Notes: a model not told the origin generated them from the sequence alone. Shown: positions 39,505 to 50,259, counted from the first letter of the stretch. The stretch: 64,000 nucleotides of DNA from Allobosea sp. OK403 (GCF_900113835.1 NZ_FOQV01000001.1:744001-808000); one strand, 5' to 3'. A program made the numbers and translations.

Positions 39505-40257
39505 ATGCTCGAAATTCGCAATCTCGTCGTCAAGATCGCTGACGAAGACAAGCAGATCATCAATGGCCTCAACCTCACCGTCAATGACGGCGAGGTTGCC
39601 GCAATCATGGGCCCCAACGGCTCCGGCAAATCGACGCTCTCCTATGTCATCGCCGGCAAGGAGGACTATGAGGTCCTCGACGGCGAGATCCTGCTGAACG
39701 GCGAGAACGTGCTGGAGATGGAGGCCGATGCGCGCGCCGCCGCCGGCATCTTCCTCGCCTTCCAGTACCCGCTGGAGATCCCCGGTGTCGCCACCATGAC
39801 CTTCCTGAAGGCTGCGATGAACGCGCAGCGCAAGGCGCGCGGCGAGGCCGAATTGCTGACGCCCGACTTCATCAAGCGCGTCAACAGCGCAGCCGATGCG
39901 CTCAGCATCGACAAGGCCATGCTGCGCCGGCCGCTCAATGTCGGCTTTTCCGGCGGCGAGAAGAAGCGCATGGAAATTCTGCAGATGGCGCTGCTCTCGC
40001 CCTCGATGTGCATCCTCGACGAAACCGATTCCGGCCTCGACATCGACGCGCTGCGCATCGTCGCCGAGGGCGTGAACGCGCTCCGCGACAAGAGCCGCGG
40101 CTTCCTCGTCATCACCCATTATCAGCGCCTGCTCGACCATATCGTGCCCGACACGGTGCATGTCATGTCGAAGGGCCGCATCGTGAAGACCGGCGGCAAG
40201 GAACTGGCGCTGGAGCTCGAGAAGAGCGGCTATGCGGCCTATGCGGAGGCGGCGTGA
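39505..40257 (+). CDS. sufC: Fe-S cluster assembly ATPase SufC
   Basis: A 250-residue ABC-type ATPase that energises the SufBCD scaffold. Walker A is [13 protein letters not shown], the signature is [12 protein letters not shown], and Walker B is [15 protein letters not shown]. It is soluble, with no membrane part. Its stop TGA overlaps the sufD ATG by one base (TGATG). Confidence 0.97.
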   Translation: MLEIRNLVVKIADEDKQIINGLNLTVNDGEVAAIMGPNGSGKSTLSYVIAGKEDYEVLDGEILLNGENVLEMEADARAAAGIFLAFQYPLEIPGVATMTFLKAAMNAQRKARGEAELLTPDFIKRVNSAADALSIDKAMLRRPLNVGFSGGEKKRMEILQMALLSPSMCILDETDSGLDIDALRIVAEGVNALRDKSRGFLVITHYQRLLDHIVPDTVHVMSKGRIVKTGGKELALELEKSGYAAYAEAA

Positions 40258-41606
40258 TGGCCATCGTCACCCCGCTGAAGACGGCAGCCGAGCAGGCCCT
40301 GTCGCAGCAATTCGCCAATGTGAAGGCTGAATTGCCCGGCACGCTGCCCGTGCGCAAGCTGCGCGAGGATGCCTTCGCCGGCTTCGAGGCCAAGGGCCTG
40401 CCGCATCGCCGGCTCGAATCCTGGCGCTATACCGATCTGCGTGGTCTGCTGCGCGAGGCGAAGCCGCTGGCGACCGCTGCGCGCGTCACGCCCGCAATCA
40501 CCGCCCGGCTCGCGGCGCTGCCATTCGACGGCGTCCGGCTCGTGCTGGTCGATGGCGCTTTCACGCCCGAACTCTCGACGCTTGAAGGCCTGCCCGAAGG
40601 CGTGAACGTTCAGCCGCTGACTGAGGCGCTGGTCTCGACCCGCGAGGATCTGGCTCGCATCCTGTCGGGGCCGAGCATCGCCGATAGCGATACCGGCCTG
40701 ATGCTCAATACCGCGCTGATGCGCGACGGCGTCTTCGTCGAGATCACCGAGGGCACGGAGCTTGCCGCGCCGATCGCCATCGTCTCGCTGGCTTCGGGCG
40801 AGGAGGAGACTGCGATCTTCCACCGATCGGTCGTGCTCGCGGCCAAGGGCGTCAAGGCGACGATCGTCGAGGTCAGCGAAAGCACTGGGCCCAAGGCGTC
40901 CCAGATCAACGGCGCGATCGTTTTCGAGACCGGCGACGAGAGCGATGTGCAGCATCTGCGCCTCGTCACGCGCCAGGTTCCGGAGACCGTGCAGGTCCAG
41001 AGCCTGCTTGCGACAATCGGCGCTCACGCCAAGTTCGAGAGCTTTGCGCTGGTCTGCAAGGCGGCCACGCTGCGCCAGCAATATTTCGTGAAGTATGCCG
41101 GCGAACACAGCGAGATCGGCCTGCGGGGCGTCAATCTGCTTGGCGGAGCCGAGCATTCCGACGTCACTTTGGTGATGGACCATGCGGTGCCTCACGGCGT
41201 CAGCCGTGAGCTGTTCAAGAATATCATCGGCGGCGAGGCCACCGGCGTTTTCCAGGGCAAGGTCATCGTGCGCCCTCATGCGCAGAAGACCGATGGCGGC
41301 ATGAAGAGCAACACGCTGCTGCTGAACGACGGCGCCTCGATGTTCAACAAGCCGGAGCTCGAAATCTTCGCCGACGACGTCGTCTGCGGCCATGGCGCGA
41401 CAGTCGCGCAGATGGATGGCGAGCAGCTCTTCTACCTGATGGCGCGCGGCCTGCCGCGGCCGCAGGCCGAAGCGCTGGTGCTGCAGGCCTTCGCCGGCGA
41501 GGCGGTCGAGTTCGTGGCCGATGAGGCACTGCGCGCCTTCGTCATGGCTGAGATCGAAGCCTGGCTTTCCCTGCGTGAAGCCTCCTCGGTGGTGAGCGCG
41601 GTCTGA
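40257..41606 (+). CDS. sufD: Fe-S cluster assembly protein SufD
   Basis: A 449-residue SufB paralogue completing the SufBC2D scaffold. The N-terminal helical part is followed by a beta-helix and the C-terminal MKSNTLLLNDGASMFNKPELEIFADDVVCGHGATVAQMD block, which is diagnostic. ATG 40257 is coupled to the sufC stop, and its own TGA overlaps the next start in the same way. An upstream in-frame extension into sufC is a shadow frame. Confidence 0.96.
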   Translation: MAIVTPLKTAAEQALSQQFANVKAELPGTLPVRKLREDAFAGFEAKGLPHRRLESWRYTDLRGLLREAKPLATAARVTPAITARLAALPFDGVRLVLVDGAFTPELSTLEGLPEGVNVQPLTEALVSTREDLARILSGPSIADSDTGLMLNTALMRDGVFVEITEGTELAAPIAIVSLASGEEETAIFHRSVVLAAKGVKATIVEVSESTGPKASQINGAIVFETGDESDVQHLRLVTRQVPETVQVQSLLATIGAHAKFESFALVCKAATLRQQYFVKYAGEHSEIGLRGVNLLGGAEHSDVTLVMDHAVPHGVSRELFKNIIGGEATGVFQGKVIVRPHAQKTDGGMKSNTLLLNDGASMFNKPELEIFADDVVCGHGATVAQMDGEQLFYLMARGLPRPQAEALVLQAFAGEAVEFVADEALRAFVMAEIEAWLSLREASSVVSAV

Positions 41607-41809
41607 TGCCCTACATCAATCTCCAGATCACCAAGGGCGCGACCCGTGAGCAGAAGGCGGAGATCGTCAAGGAGTTCACCGACACGCTGGTGCGCGTGCT
41701 CGGCAAGAATCCGGCGAACACGCATATCGTGATCCAGGAGATCGAGCGCGAAAACTGGGGCCATGCCGGCGCCCTTGTCGACAAGCCGCGCGAGCCGGGA
41801 AAGGCGTGA
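41606..41809 (+). CDS. 4-oxalocrotonate tautomerase-family small protein
   Basis: A 67-residue protein. After Met removal the conserved catalytic Pro1 is exposed (MPYINLQITKG), followed by TREQKAEIVKEFTDTLVRVL, the VIQEIERENWGHAG segment with a possible Arg, and a short tail. The fold is a small beta-alpha-beta unit that assembles into hexamers. Family enzymes tautomerise or dehalogenate small acids. Why one lies in the suf operon is unclear. Start and stop overlap or abut the neighbours (TGATG with sufD, one base before sufS), so it is made with them. Confidence 0.9.
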   Translation: MPYINLQITKGATREQKAEIVKEFTDTLVRVLGKNPANTHIVIQEIERENWGHAGALVDKPREPGKA

Positions 41810-41810
41810 C

Positions 41811-43049
41811 ATGAACGCGATGGCGAAACCTTACGACGTCGAGGCGGTCCGCAAGGATTTCACCATCCTGTCGCGAGAAGTCTACGGCAAGCCATTGGTC
41901 TATCTCGACAATGCGGCCTCGGCGCAGAAGCCCGAGGTCGTGATCGAGGCGATGACGAAGCTGATGCGCGAGGACTACGCCAATGTCCATCGCGGCCTGC
42001 ACTACCTCGCCAACGCCTCGACCGAGGCCTATGAGGCGGCTCGCGAGAGCGTCCGGCGCTTCCTCAACGCGGCGCATCTGGAGGAGATCGTCTTCACGCG
42101 CTCCTCGACGGGCTCGCTGAACACGGTCGCATCCTCGCTCGGGCGCTACCTGAAGATCCAGGAGGGTGACGAGATCATTCTCTCGATCCTGGAGCACCAC
42201 TCCAACATCGTGCCCTGGCACTATTGGCGCGAACGGCAAGGCGCCGTGATCAAATGGGCTCCGGTCGACGAGGACGGTAATTTCCTCGTGGAGGAGTTCG
42301 AGAAGCTGATCACGCCGCGGACCAAAGTGGTCTCGTTGACGCATATCTCGAACGCGATCGGTACGATCGTTCCGATCGCGGAGGTCGCCGCGATCTGCCG
42401 GGCCTACAAAATCCCGCTGGTCGTCGACGGCAGCCAGGGCGCGGTGCATCTGCCTGTCGATGTGCAGGCGCTGGGCTGCGATTTCTACTGCTTCACCGGC
42501 CACAAGACCTACGGGCCGACGGGCTCCGGCGTGCTCTGGGGCAAGCGTGAGTGGCTGGAAAAGCTGCCGCCCTATGAAGGCGGCGGCGAGATGATCGTTA
42601 CCGTCAGCGAGGACGCGATCACCTATAACGATCCGCCGCATCGCTTCGAATCCGGCACGCCGGCGATCATCGAGGCGGTCGGGCTGGGTGCGGCGCTCGA
42701 CTACATGATGGCTCTCGGCCGCGAGAACATCGCAGCGCATGAGGCGAGCCTCAACGACTACGCCATGAAGCGGCTCGGCGAGATGAACTCGATCCGCATC
42801 TTCGGCAAAGCCCGGCAGAAGGGCGCTATCGTCGCCTTCGAGATGAAGGGCGCCCATGCCCATGACGTCGCGACCGTGATCGATCGGGCCGGTGTCGCGG
42901 TTCGGGCCGGCACCCATTGCGCCATGCCGCTTCTGGCCCGATATGGAGTGACATCGACCTGCCGCGCTTCATTCGGGCTCTACAACACGCTCGAGGAAGT
43001 CGATACACTGGTCGAAGCCCTGCGGAAGGCCGAGACGCTGTTTGCGTGA
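41811..43049 (+). CDS. sufS: Cysteine desulfurase SufS
   Basis: A 412-residue group II cysteine desulfurase that supplies sulfur for cluster assembly. The PLP Lys is in YCFTGHKTYGPTG, the His in SILEHHSNIVPW, and the catalytic Cys in VRAGTHCAMPLLARYG. ATG 41811 is one base after the tautomerase stop. No sufE is seen in the window; the partner could lie elsewhere or the IscS-like enzyme may feed other paths. Confidence 0.96.
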   Translation: MNAMAKPYDVEAVRKDFTILSREVYGKPLVYLDNAASAQKPEVVIEAMTKLMREDYANVHRGLHYLANASTEAYEAARESVRRFLNAAHLEEIVFTRSSTGSLNTVASSLGRYLKIQEGDEIILSILEHHSNIVPWHYWRERQGAVIKWAPVDEDGNFLVEEFEKLITPRTKVVSLTHISNAIGTIVPIAEVAAICRAYKIPLVVDGSQGAVHLPVDVQALGCDFYCFTGHKTYGPTGSGVLWGKREWLEKLPPYEGGGEMIVTVSEDAITYNDPPHRFESGTPAIIEAVGLGAALDYMMALGRENIAAHEASLNDYAMKRLGEMNSIRIFGKARQKGAIVAFEMKGAHAHDVATVIDRAGVAVRAGTHCAMPLLARYGVTSTCRASFGLYNTLEEVDTLVEALRKAETLFA

Positions 43050-43077
43050 CGGCTGATCGCCTGAACTGGAATTAGCG

Positions 43078-43458
43078 ATGACCGATACCGCCGAGGAACT
43101 GAAGCCGAATGCGCCGACCATGGGCGCGAGCTCCAGCCTGCCGCCCGAGGAGATCGATCGGCTCACCGACGACATCGTCGCCGCGCTGAAGACGGTCTAT
43201 GATCCCGAAATCCCGTCCGACATCTACGAACTCGGCCTGATCTATCGCGTCGACATCGCCGATGATCGCCAGGTCGCGATCGACATGACACTGACCGCGC
43301 CGGGCTGTCCCGTCGCCGGCGAGATGCCGGGCTGGGTCGAGAACGCTGTCAGCACCGTGCCGGGTGTCTCGGGCGTGACCGTCAACATGACCTTCGATCC
43401 GCCCTGGGACCAGTCGCGCATGTCCGACGAGGCGAGAGTCGCGCTCGATATGTGGTGA
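43078..43458 (+). CDS. sufT: SufT/DUF59 (MIP18-family) Fe-S maturation protein
   Basis: A 126-residue protein of the MIP18 family, which helps mature iron-sulfur proteins. The N-terminal 30 residues are variable, then VYDPEIPSDIYELGLIYRVDI and the conserved TLTAPGCPVAGEMPG with the conserved cysteine, ending NMTFDPPWDQSRMS. It follows sufS by 28 bases and is the usual last gene of this operon type. Confidence 0.92.
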   Translation: MTDTAEELKPNAPTMGASSSLPPEEIDRLTDDIVAALKTVYDPEIPSDIYELGLIYRVDIADDRQVAIDMTLTAPGCPVAGEMPGWVENAVSTVPGVSGVTVNMTFDPPWDQSRMSDEARVALDMW

Positions 43459-43480
43459 TCTGGACGCTCTCCCGCTGCGC

Positions 43481-43825
43481 ATGCATCATGGCATCATGCG
43501 CATGACGAAGTGGGATTACGTCGCTTTTCCGATCCTGGCGGCGCTGCTGCTTGGCGTGACCTATGCGGCCTTCCGGCTCGTTGGGTTCTTTGGACTTGGC
43601 GTCCTCGGCCTCGTCATTGGCTTCATCGCGGTGCGCATGGACCTCGAGCGCGACGGGGCGAGCAGCGGCCTTGCCGAGCAGTTCAAGGCGCGCGAGCGCA
43701 TGTCCCGCGCGGAGCGCGCCGGCTTGCAGGCGGAGCAAAGCTTCCGGTTGAAGCCGCTTTTCGTGGCGCAGATTGTCGCGACCGGCTTCATCATTCTCGG
43801 TTTTGGGCTCCATTTCCTGCTCTGA
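43481..43825 (+). CDS. Hypothetical membrane protein
   Basis: Up to 114 residues with a hydrophobic N-terminal pair of helices (about 12-49), a hydrophilic Arg/Glu-rich middle (KARERMSRAERAGLQAEQ), and a C-terminal helix (about 93-113). The start is unsure: MRMTKWDYV at 43496 or MTKWDYV at 43502 are possible. I do not recognise the family. It lies 22 bases after sufT and could be its last co-transcribed gene. Confidence 0.6.
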   Translation: MHHGIMRMTKWDYVAFPILAALLLGVTYAAFRLVGFFGLGVLGLVIGFIAVRMDLERDGASSGLAEQFKARERMSRAERAGLQAEQSFRLKPLFVAQIVATGFIILGFGLHFLL

Positions 43826-43913
43826 TCGATCGCATTCGCTTTGTTCATTTCTGCAAGCCGCGAAACGATGGCATCTGAAGCCGGGGCCTGATCCTGCCCC
43901 GCCGGAGCCAGCC

Positions 43914-44801
43914 ATGCGCAAATTCGCCTATGAGACCGTCGACGTCTTCACCGAGACCCGTTTCGGCGGGAACCAGCTCGCCGTCTTCACCGATGCGCGC
44001 GGTCTCTCGGACGCCGAGATGCAGTTGCTCGCGGCTGAGATGAACTATAGCGAGACGACCTTCGTCCTGCCGCCGAGTGACCCCGCCAACGACGCCCGCG
44101 TGCGCATCTTCACGCGCAAGCATGAGATGCCCTTCGCCGGACACCCCAATGTCGGCACCGCCTTCGTCCTGGCCCGCCATGGCCGCGACAGGGACGGCAT
44201 GTTGCGCTTCGAGGAGCTGGCGGGGCTGGTCGAGGTCAGGATCGCCGGCAACGCGCAAGGCGAGATTCAGGGCGCCACCATCGCTGCGCCTCAGCCTCTC
44301 TCCACGGGAATAGAGTTGCCGGTCGAAGGCATCGCAGCCTGCGCCGGCCTCCAGCCCTCCGATATCGTGGTCGCCAACCATCGCCCGGTCCGCGCCTCGG
44401 TCGGCGTGCATTTCGTCCTCGCCGAGGTCGCGGCGGACGCCTTGTCGAAGGCGCTGCCGGATATCGCGGCCTTCCGGGCCTTGCGTGACGCGACGCCCGC
44501 GCTCGAGGGCCGGCTCTCGCTGTTCATCTATGCCCGCGACGGCGCCACGATCCGGGCGCGGATGTTTGCGCCGCTCAGCGATACCTGGGAGGATCCCGCC
44601 ACCGGTAGCGCCAGCGCCACCACGGCCGCGCTCCTGCTATCCCTTCAGGGCGGCGAGATGGCGGAGTTTACGTTGACGCAGGGTGTCGAGATGGGGCGGC
44701 CGAGCCTGCTCAAGCTCAAGGCCTGGCGTGCACCCGACGGCATCCGCGCCACGGTCGGCGGTTCCTGCGTGCCGGTGCTGCGCGGCGAGGCGCTGCTTTA
44801 G
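43914..44801 (+). CDS. PhzF-family epimerase/isomerase
   Basis: A 295-residue member of the PhzF superfamily, with the diaminopimelate-epimerase-like fold of two similar domains. Motifs are TRFGGNQLAVF, MNYSETTFVLPP with the catalytic Glu, HEMPFAGHPNVGTAFVL, and the second-domain DPATGSASATTAALL. Members isomerise small hydroxy acids or amino acids; the substrate here is unknown. ATG 43914 starts with the usual family MRKFAYETVDVF. An earlier start is a shadow frame. Confidence 0.9.
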   Translation: MRKFAYETVDVFTETRFGGNQLAVFTDARGLSDAEMQLLAAEMNYSETTFVLPPSDPANDARVRIFTRKHEMPFAGHPNVGTAFVLARHGRDRDGMLRFEELAGLVEVRIAGNAQGEIQGATIAAPQPLSTGIELPVEGIAACAGLQPSDIVVANHRPVRASVGVHFVLAEVAADALSKALPDIAAFRALRDATPALEGRLSLFIYARDGATIRARMFAPLSDTWEDPATGSASATTAALLLSLQGGEMAEFTLTQGVEMGRPSLLKLKAWRAPDGIRATVGGSCVPVLRGEALL

Positions 44802-44802
44802 A

Positions 44803-44849
44803 GCATCGGCCGGAGAAGCGGGAACCGGTTTTCGGGAGAAGCCGATGCT
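44803..44849 (+). repeat. Palindromic repeat with core GGGAACCGGTTTTC, copy 2
   Basis: Arms AGCATCGGC / GCCGATGCT. It is the reverse of the element at 28083-28130. It lies immediately after the PhzF gene and may serve as its terminator and for the convergent gene. Confidence 0.7.
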
Positions 44850-44869
44850 GTCTGGCGTTCCAGCGCGGC

Positions 44870-45232
44870 TCAAGCCTCGAGGCCCAGCCCCGCGCGGATG
44901 CGTTTGCTCAGCTTGTTGGCGATCAGCCGGTGGCTCTCGCGCAGATAGTCCAGCAAGACCTCATCGGGCATGCCCTCATCGGTCTGACGCTGGATCCAGC
45001 TCATGCCGCGCGAGGCGAGGTAGGGGGCAGGCCGCAGGCCGGGCTGCTCCTTCAGGATGTCGTAGCTCGCCCAGGAGCATTTGAAGGTCACGGCGAAGGC
45101 CTCATCCGCGCTCTCCCTGGCTATGGCGAAGACCTTGCCGCCGACCTTCCAGACATGGGCGTCGCCCCATTGCACGACATGGCTCGTGGCGGGGAGGGCG
45201 GCGCAGAAGGCGTCATATTCGGCGAGCGTCAT
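44870..45232 (-). CDS. MmcQ/YjbR-family DNA-binding-like protein
   Basis: A 120-residue YjbR-fold protein. Typical residues are MTLAEYDAFCAALPATSHVVQWGDAHVWKVGGKVFA, then TFKCSWASYDILKEQPGLRPAPYLASRGMSWIQ and the C-terminal SHRLIANKLSKR. The fold resembles double-wing DNA-binding domains, but the role is unknown. ATG 45232 is the family start. The upstream neighbour on this strand is the dehydrogenase gene, 13 bases away. Confidence 0.88.
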   Translation of the reverse strand: MTLAEYDAFCAALPATSHVVQWGDAHVWKVGGKVFAIARESADEAFAVTFKCSWASYDILKEQPGLRPAPYLASRGMSWIQRQTDEGMPDEVLLDYLRESHRLIANKLSKRIRAGLGLEA

Positions 45233-45245
45233 CGTCGCGCCCTGC

Positions 45246-46319
45246 TCAGTAACTCTCGGCGTCGATGCCGAAGCGCTTCGCCGCCGCGCCGATCTGCGAC
45301 CAGGTCTCGTCGTCGAGCGGAATGCCGGTCTTAGCCCGTTCGATCCGCGTCGCACGCTCCTTGTCGCCGGGTGCGAGAACGGGATTGGCTTCGTCCTGCG
45401 GTTTGGCGGCGCGCACGAAGGCGAGATAGCTCTCGATCCGGCTCTTGCGGAGCGAAGCGTCGGGCTCCAGCCGGGCGGGGTCGATCAGCACCCCGAAGAG
45501 CGAATTGATGATCCAGCTCTTCTGCGGCTTCTCGTCGATGCGGGCGGCACCCATCAATCCGGCCGAGAGCAGTTCCGCGATCAGTGAGAGGCCTGCACCC
45601 TTATGGTCTCCGAAAGGCAGGAGCGCGCCCAGCGGCAGGTCCGGAATGGCGTGCTGGAAGACGTGCTTGGGGTCGGTTGTCGGCCGGCCCTCGCCGTCGA
45701 TGATGTAGCCTGGCGGCACCGGCACACCCTTGTTCAGCGCGACGCGGGCCTTGCCATGGGCCATGCGGCTGGTGGCGAAATCGAGGATGATCGGATCGCC
45801 TTCCGGCACCGGAATGCCGATAGCGTGCGGGTTGGTGCCGAAGCGCGCTTCCTTGGCGGCGAAGGGAGCGACGATCGGTGCGCGCCCGGCGACGTTGACC
45901 CAGAACAGCGAGATCAATCCAGCCTCGGCGGCGATCTCGGCATAATGGCCGATGCGGCCGATATGGTGGGAATCGAGCAGGTTCAGGATCGCGACCCCGC
46001 CGGACTTCGCCATTGCGCCGGCCTGCTCGACCGCGTTGCGGGCGGCCGGCTGGCCGAGTGCGACCTGCGCATCGACGATCAGGAAGGGGGCGGCGTCGAG
46101 CCGGGCATGGGGCCTGGATTGCGGCTTCAGATTGCCGTCGGCCAGCGACTGGAAATAGAGCGGAATCATCCCGACGCCATGGCTGTCATGGCCACTCAGA
46201 TTGGCCAGGACGAGATGGTCGGCGGTCTCCTGCGCCTCGGCTTCCGTCCAGCCGGCCTTGGTGACCATGTCGCGGACGAGGGTGCGGAGCGCTTCGGGGC
46301 GGTGCGTGCGGTAGGTCAT
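45246..46319 (-). CDS. Malate/L-lactate dehydrogenase-like (Ldh family) oxidoreductase
   Basis: A 357-residue NAD(P)-dependent enzyme of the Ldh2/AllD/malate dehydrogenase type II family, without a Rossmann fold. Signature parts are ANLSGHDSHGVGMIP near residues 40-54 with the catalytic His, NLLDSHHIGRIGHYAEIAAEAGLIS, GTNPHAIGIPVPEGDP and GDHKGAGLSLIAELL. Substrates in the family range from malate and lactate to ureidoglycolate and sulfolactate; I cannot choose. It is 13 bases upstream of the YjbR-like gene on the same strand, forming a small operon. Confidence 0.9.
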   Translation of the reverse strand: MTYRTHRPEALRTLVRDMVTKAGWTEAEAQETADHLVLANLSGHDSHGVGMIPLYFQSLADGNLKPQSRPHARLDAAPFLIVDAQVALGQPAARNAVEQAGAMAKSGGVAILNLLDSHHIGRIGHYAEIAAEAGLISLFWVNVAGRAPIVAPFAAKEARFGTNPHAIGIPVPEGDPIILDFATSRMAHGKARVALNKGVPVPPGYIIDGEGRPTTDPKHVFQHAIPDLPLGALLPFGDHKGAGLSLIAELLSAGLMGAARIDEKPQKSWIINSLFGVLIDPARLEPDASLRKSRIESYLAFVRAAKPQDEANPVLAPGDKERATRIERAKTGIPLDDETWSQIGAAAKRFGIDAESY

Positions 46320-46502
46320 CGTCTGTCGTCTTCGTCCCGTTGTCGAGGCGGCCACAGTGCATGAGCGGGCGCTCCACGCAATGCGCGCAGTGAAAGGACG
46401 GCCGTGCGCTCCGGCATCTCGACGTTGCGCTCACCAATCCTTATGTTGTGGGCTGCAATCTTGCTTCATCGGGCCTTGAACCCGATCGAGGAGGGACGAC
46501 GA

Positions 46503-46898
46503 ATGTTTTCGATTCCAGGCCTGAAGGTGGTCTCCCTGACCGACGCTGCCGCCTCGCGCATCCGCGAGATCATGGCGCAATCGGCGCTCGATAACCCCGA
46601 CGCACCGGCGCTCGGCTTGCGGGTCGGCGTCAAGAAGGGCGGTTGCGCCGGCATGGAATACACCTTCGAGGTGGCGCGCGAGACGGCCAAAGGCGACGAG
46701 GTCGTCTCCGAGAAGGACGCGACCGTGATCGTCGACGCCAAGGCCGTGCTGTTCCTGCTCGGCACCGAACTCGACTTCAAGACCGACCGCTTCTCCTCGA
46801 CCTTCGTATTCAACAACCCGAACCAGATATCGGCCTGCGGCTGCGGCGAATCGGTCGAGATCAAGCCGCGCGCCGAGAGCGCGCTCGCAGCGCACTGA
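46503..46898 (+). CDS. sufA: A-type Fe-S cluster carrier SufA/IscA
   Basis: A 131-residue HesB/IscA protein that carries clusters from the Suf scaffold to target enzymes. The three conserved cysteines are visible: KKGGCAGMEY and SACGCGES. It lies 3.0 kb after sufT, separated by unrelated genes on both strands. ATG 46503 has GAGGAGGGACGA upstream. It is the final Fe-S assembly gene of the region and the first of a short transcript with the TfoX gene. Confidence 0.94.
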   Translation: MFSIPGLKVVSLTDAAASRIREIMAQSALDNPDAPALGLRVGVKKGGCAGMEYTFEVARETAKGDEVVSEKDATVIVDAKAVLFLLGTELDFKTDRFSSTFVFNNPNQISACGCGESVEIKPRAESALAAH

Positions 46899-46906
46899 GC
46901 CAGTCG

Positions 46907-47266
46907 ATGGATGCTGAAGGCATCCGCGAGCTCTTCGCAGATATTCTGCCGGTGCGGGTGCGTAGATTGTTCGGCGGTCTCGGCGTCTATGACGGCGAGA
47001 TGATCTTCGCCCTGGTTTTCAAGGGTGACATCTATCTCAAGACCTCGCCCGCGACGCTGGAGCGCTTCGTTGCCGCCGGCTGCCGGCCTTTTACCTATGA
47101 AGCGCGCAGCCGGGAGCGTGCGCTCGGCTATTGGAGCCTGCCGGATGCCGCGCTGGATGACTTGGATACGTTGAGAATCTGGACGAATCTGGCGCGCGAG
47201 GCGGCGCGGCAGAAGGCTTCGCGCCTCAAGCCACGCGGCTCAAGGCTTCGAGCGCCTCTTCCGTGA
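46907..47266 (+). CDS. TfoX N-terminal domain protein
   Basis: A 119-residue protein with a TfoX/Sxy N-terminal domain: VRRLFGGLGVYDGEMIFALVFKGDIYLKT, then YEARSRERALGYWSLPDAALDD. The domain occurs in competence regulators, but stand-alone copies have no assigned role. It starts 9 bases after the sufA stop and so is probably co-transcribed. Its 3' end overlaps the convergent GGDEF gene by 41 bases. Confidence 0.85.
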   Translation: MDAEGIRELFADILPVRVRRLFGGLGVYDGEMIFALVFKGDIYLKTSPATLERFVAAGCRPFTYEARSRERALGYWSLPDAALDDLDTLRIWTNLAREAARQKASRLKPRGSRLRAPLP

Positions 47267-48302
47267 CGGTGCGGTTGCGGCCGTCGCGCTTGGCCTGCAT
47301 CAGGGCCTGGTCGGCGCGGTCGACCAGCGATCCCGCGGTGTCGCCGCGACGATAGCCTGCAACGCCGAGCGAGATGGTGATGCGGCCGAGATTCTCGTTG
47401 GTCGAGCGCTTTACCAATTCGCGCGTCAGCAGCGCCTGGCGCACGGTCTCGGCGCCGAACTTGCCGGCGACAAGATCGGACTCCGGCAGGATGATCGCGA
47501 ATTCCTCGCCGCCGAAGCGGGTGATCACCGCTTTTTCCTTGAACTTGTCCTTCATGGTGCGGGCAACGAGGCGCAGCACCTGGTCTCCGGTAAGATGGCC
47601 ATGGGCGTCATTGAACTTCTTGAAATAGTCGATATCGGCCATGACCAGCGCGAAGGGCTCGCGGCGCAAAGTCGCCTGATCGATCGATTTCTGCAGCATT
47701 TCCTCGAAATGGCGGCGGTTGGCGAGGCCAGTCAGCGGATCGGTCAGAGCCTCGGCGCGGGTCATCTCCAGCGCCTCACGGAGATTGCGGATCTCGTTGG
47801 AGCTGTTGCGGAGCTGGGCTTCGAGCTGGGTCTTGCGGGTGACCTCTTCGCGCGTCGACAGCACGAGCGCCTCGACCCATTCGCGCAGCCTCTGCCGGTC
47901 CGCCGCCGGCGGCACGTCCTCGGACATGGCGGAGAGGCGGCCATGATAGCGCTCGCTGGACACGAGCGTCTTGTCGACCAGCGACATCAGCCCGTCGATC
48001 TCGCCCAGGACCTGAAGGCTCGTGCGCTCTGCCTGTTTGGCGAGCCGGTCATTGCCGATGAAGCGATCATAGAGATTGTCGATGTCGGCGACGCCGACCT
48101 TGCCCTCGCTGCTGGCGAGGATCGCGGTCATCGCCATGCTCACGGCCGGCATCTCGCCGCTGAGATGGGCGTACCAGACCTCGAAAGCGCGCGGATAACC
48201 CGGGGAACCATGTTCGCGCATCGCTGCGACGACCTGATCGGCCAGATCACAGGATTGAGCGGAAATCTGCGCGTGGTCGCTCATTGCCAATAGCCCGGAC
48301 AT
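47226..48302 (-). CDS. GGDEF-domain diguanylate cyclase
   Basis: A 358-residue enzyme making cyclic di-GMP from two GTP. The N-terminal 170 residues are a helical sensor or dimerisation part with no obvious membrane helix. The GGDEF domain (residues about 190-350) has DPLTGLANRRHFEEM, DIDYFKKFND and the catalytic RFGGEEFAIILP. The RxxD inhibitory site expected five residues before GGEEF is not seen (the sequence there is KEKAVITRFG), so product feedback may be absent. A second ATG at 48284 is an alternative start. Confidence 0.92.
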   Translation of the reverse strand: MSGLLAMSDHAQISAQSCDLADQVVAAMREHGSPGYPRAFEVWYAHLSGEMPAVSMAMTAILASSEGKVGVADIDNLYDRFIGNDRLAKQAERTSLQVLGEIDGLMSLVDKTLVSSERYHGRLSAMSEDVPPAADRQRLREWVEALVLSTREEVTRKTQLEAQLRNSSNEIRNLREALEMTRAEALTDPLTGLANRRHFEEMLQKSIDQATLRREPFALVMADIDYFKKFNDAHGHLTGDQVLRLVARTMKDKFKEKAVITRFGGEEFAIILPESDLVAGKFGAETVRQALLTRELVKRSTNENLGRITISLGVAGYRRGDTAGSLVDRADQALMQAKRDGRNRTVTEEALEALSRVA

Positions 48303-48480
48303 GAAGCCGGTTCATGGTTTTCGACCATGACAGCTTCGATTGCACATCGAAGCGGGACATCCTGTCCGTCACAACGGCGGCATGCGCCCGTTCATGACCG
48401 CCGCGCTAACAGCAGCCATTCCGGAAACATGACGCCTCTGAGTTAATGCGAGGTTATGACCTAAGGTCAGATCCTAAAAT

Positions 48481-50046
<1,566 letters not shown>

Positions 50047-50259
50047 CGAATGTTGCGCTTCTTTAGGGTCGGTTACTCGAGGCGGGATGACCTATCAACC
50101 GCGACGGTGGCGCGACATCTCTTTCCAGCGCGCCTTCGGACTTCCGTGCAATGCAGAAAAAGCGCGGCGAAGTCAATAAACTAGAGAGCGATGTCCATAA
50201 ATGCGACACGGCTTTAGGACGACATCGCGCTTTGAATTAGGAACGAGGCCAACACCGAT

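Noticed and set aside
40008-40257. Long N-terminal extension of SufD into sufC
   Set aside because: The extra codons lie in the sufC gene in another frame; the TGATG junction at 40255-40259 gives the proper start.
44803-44849. tRNA or small RNA because of the strong stem
   Set aside because: The sequence is a known type of palindromic repeat with an inverted copy at 28083; no cloverleaf or anticodon arm.
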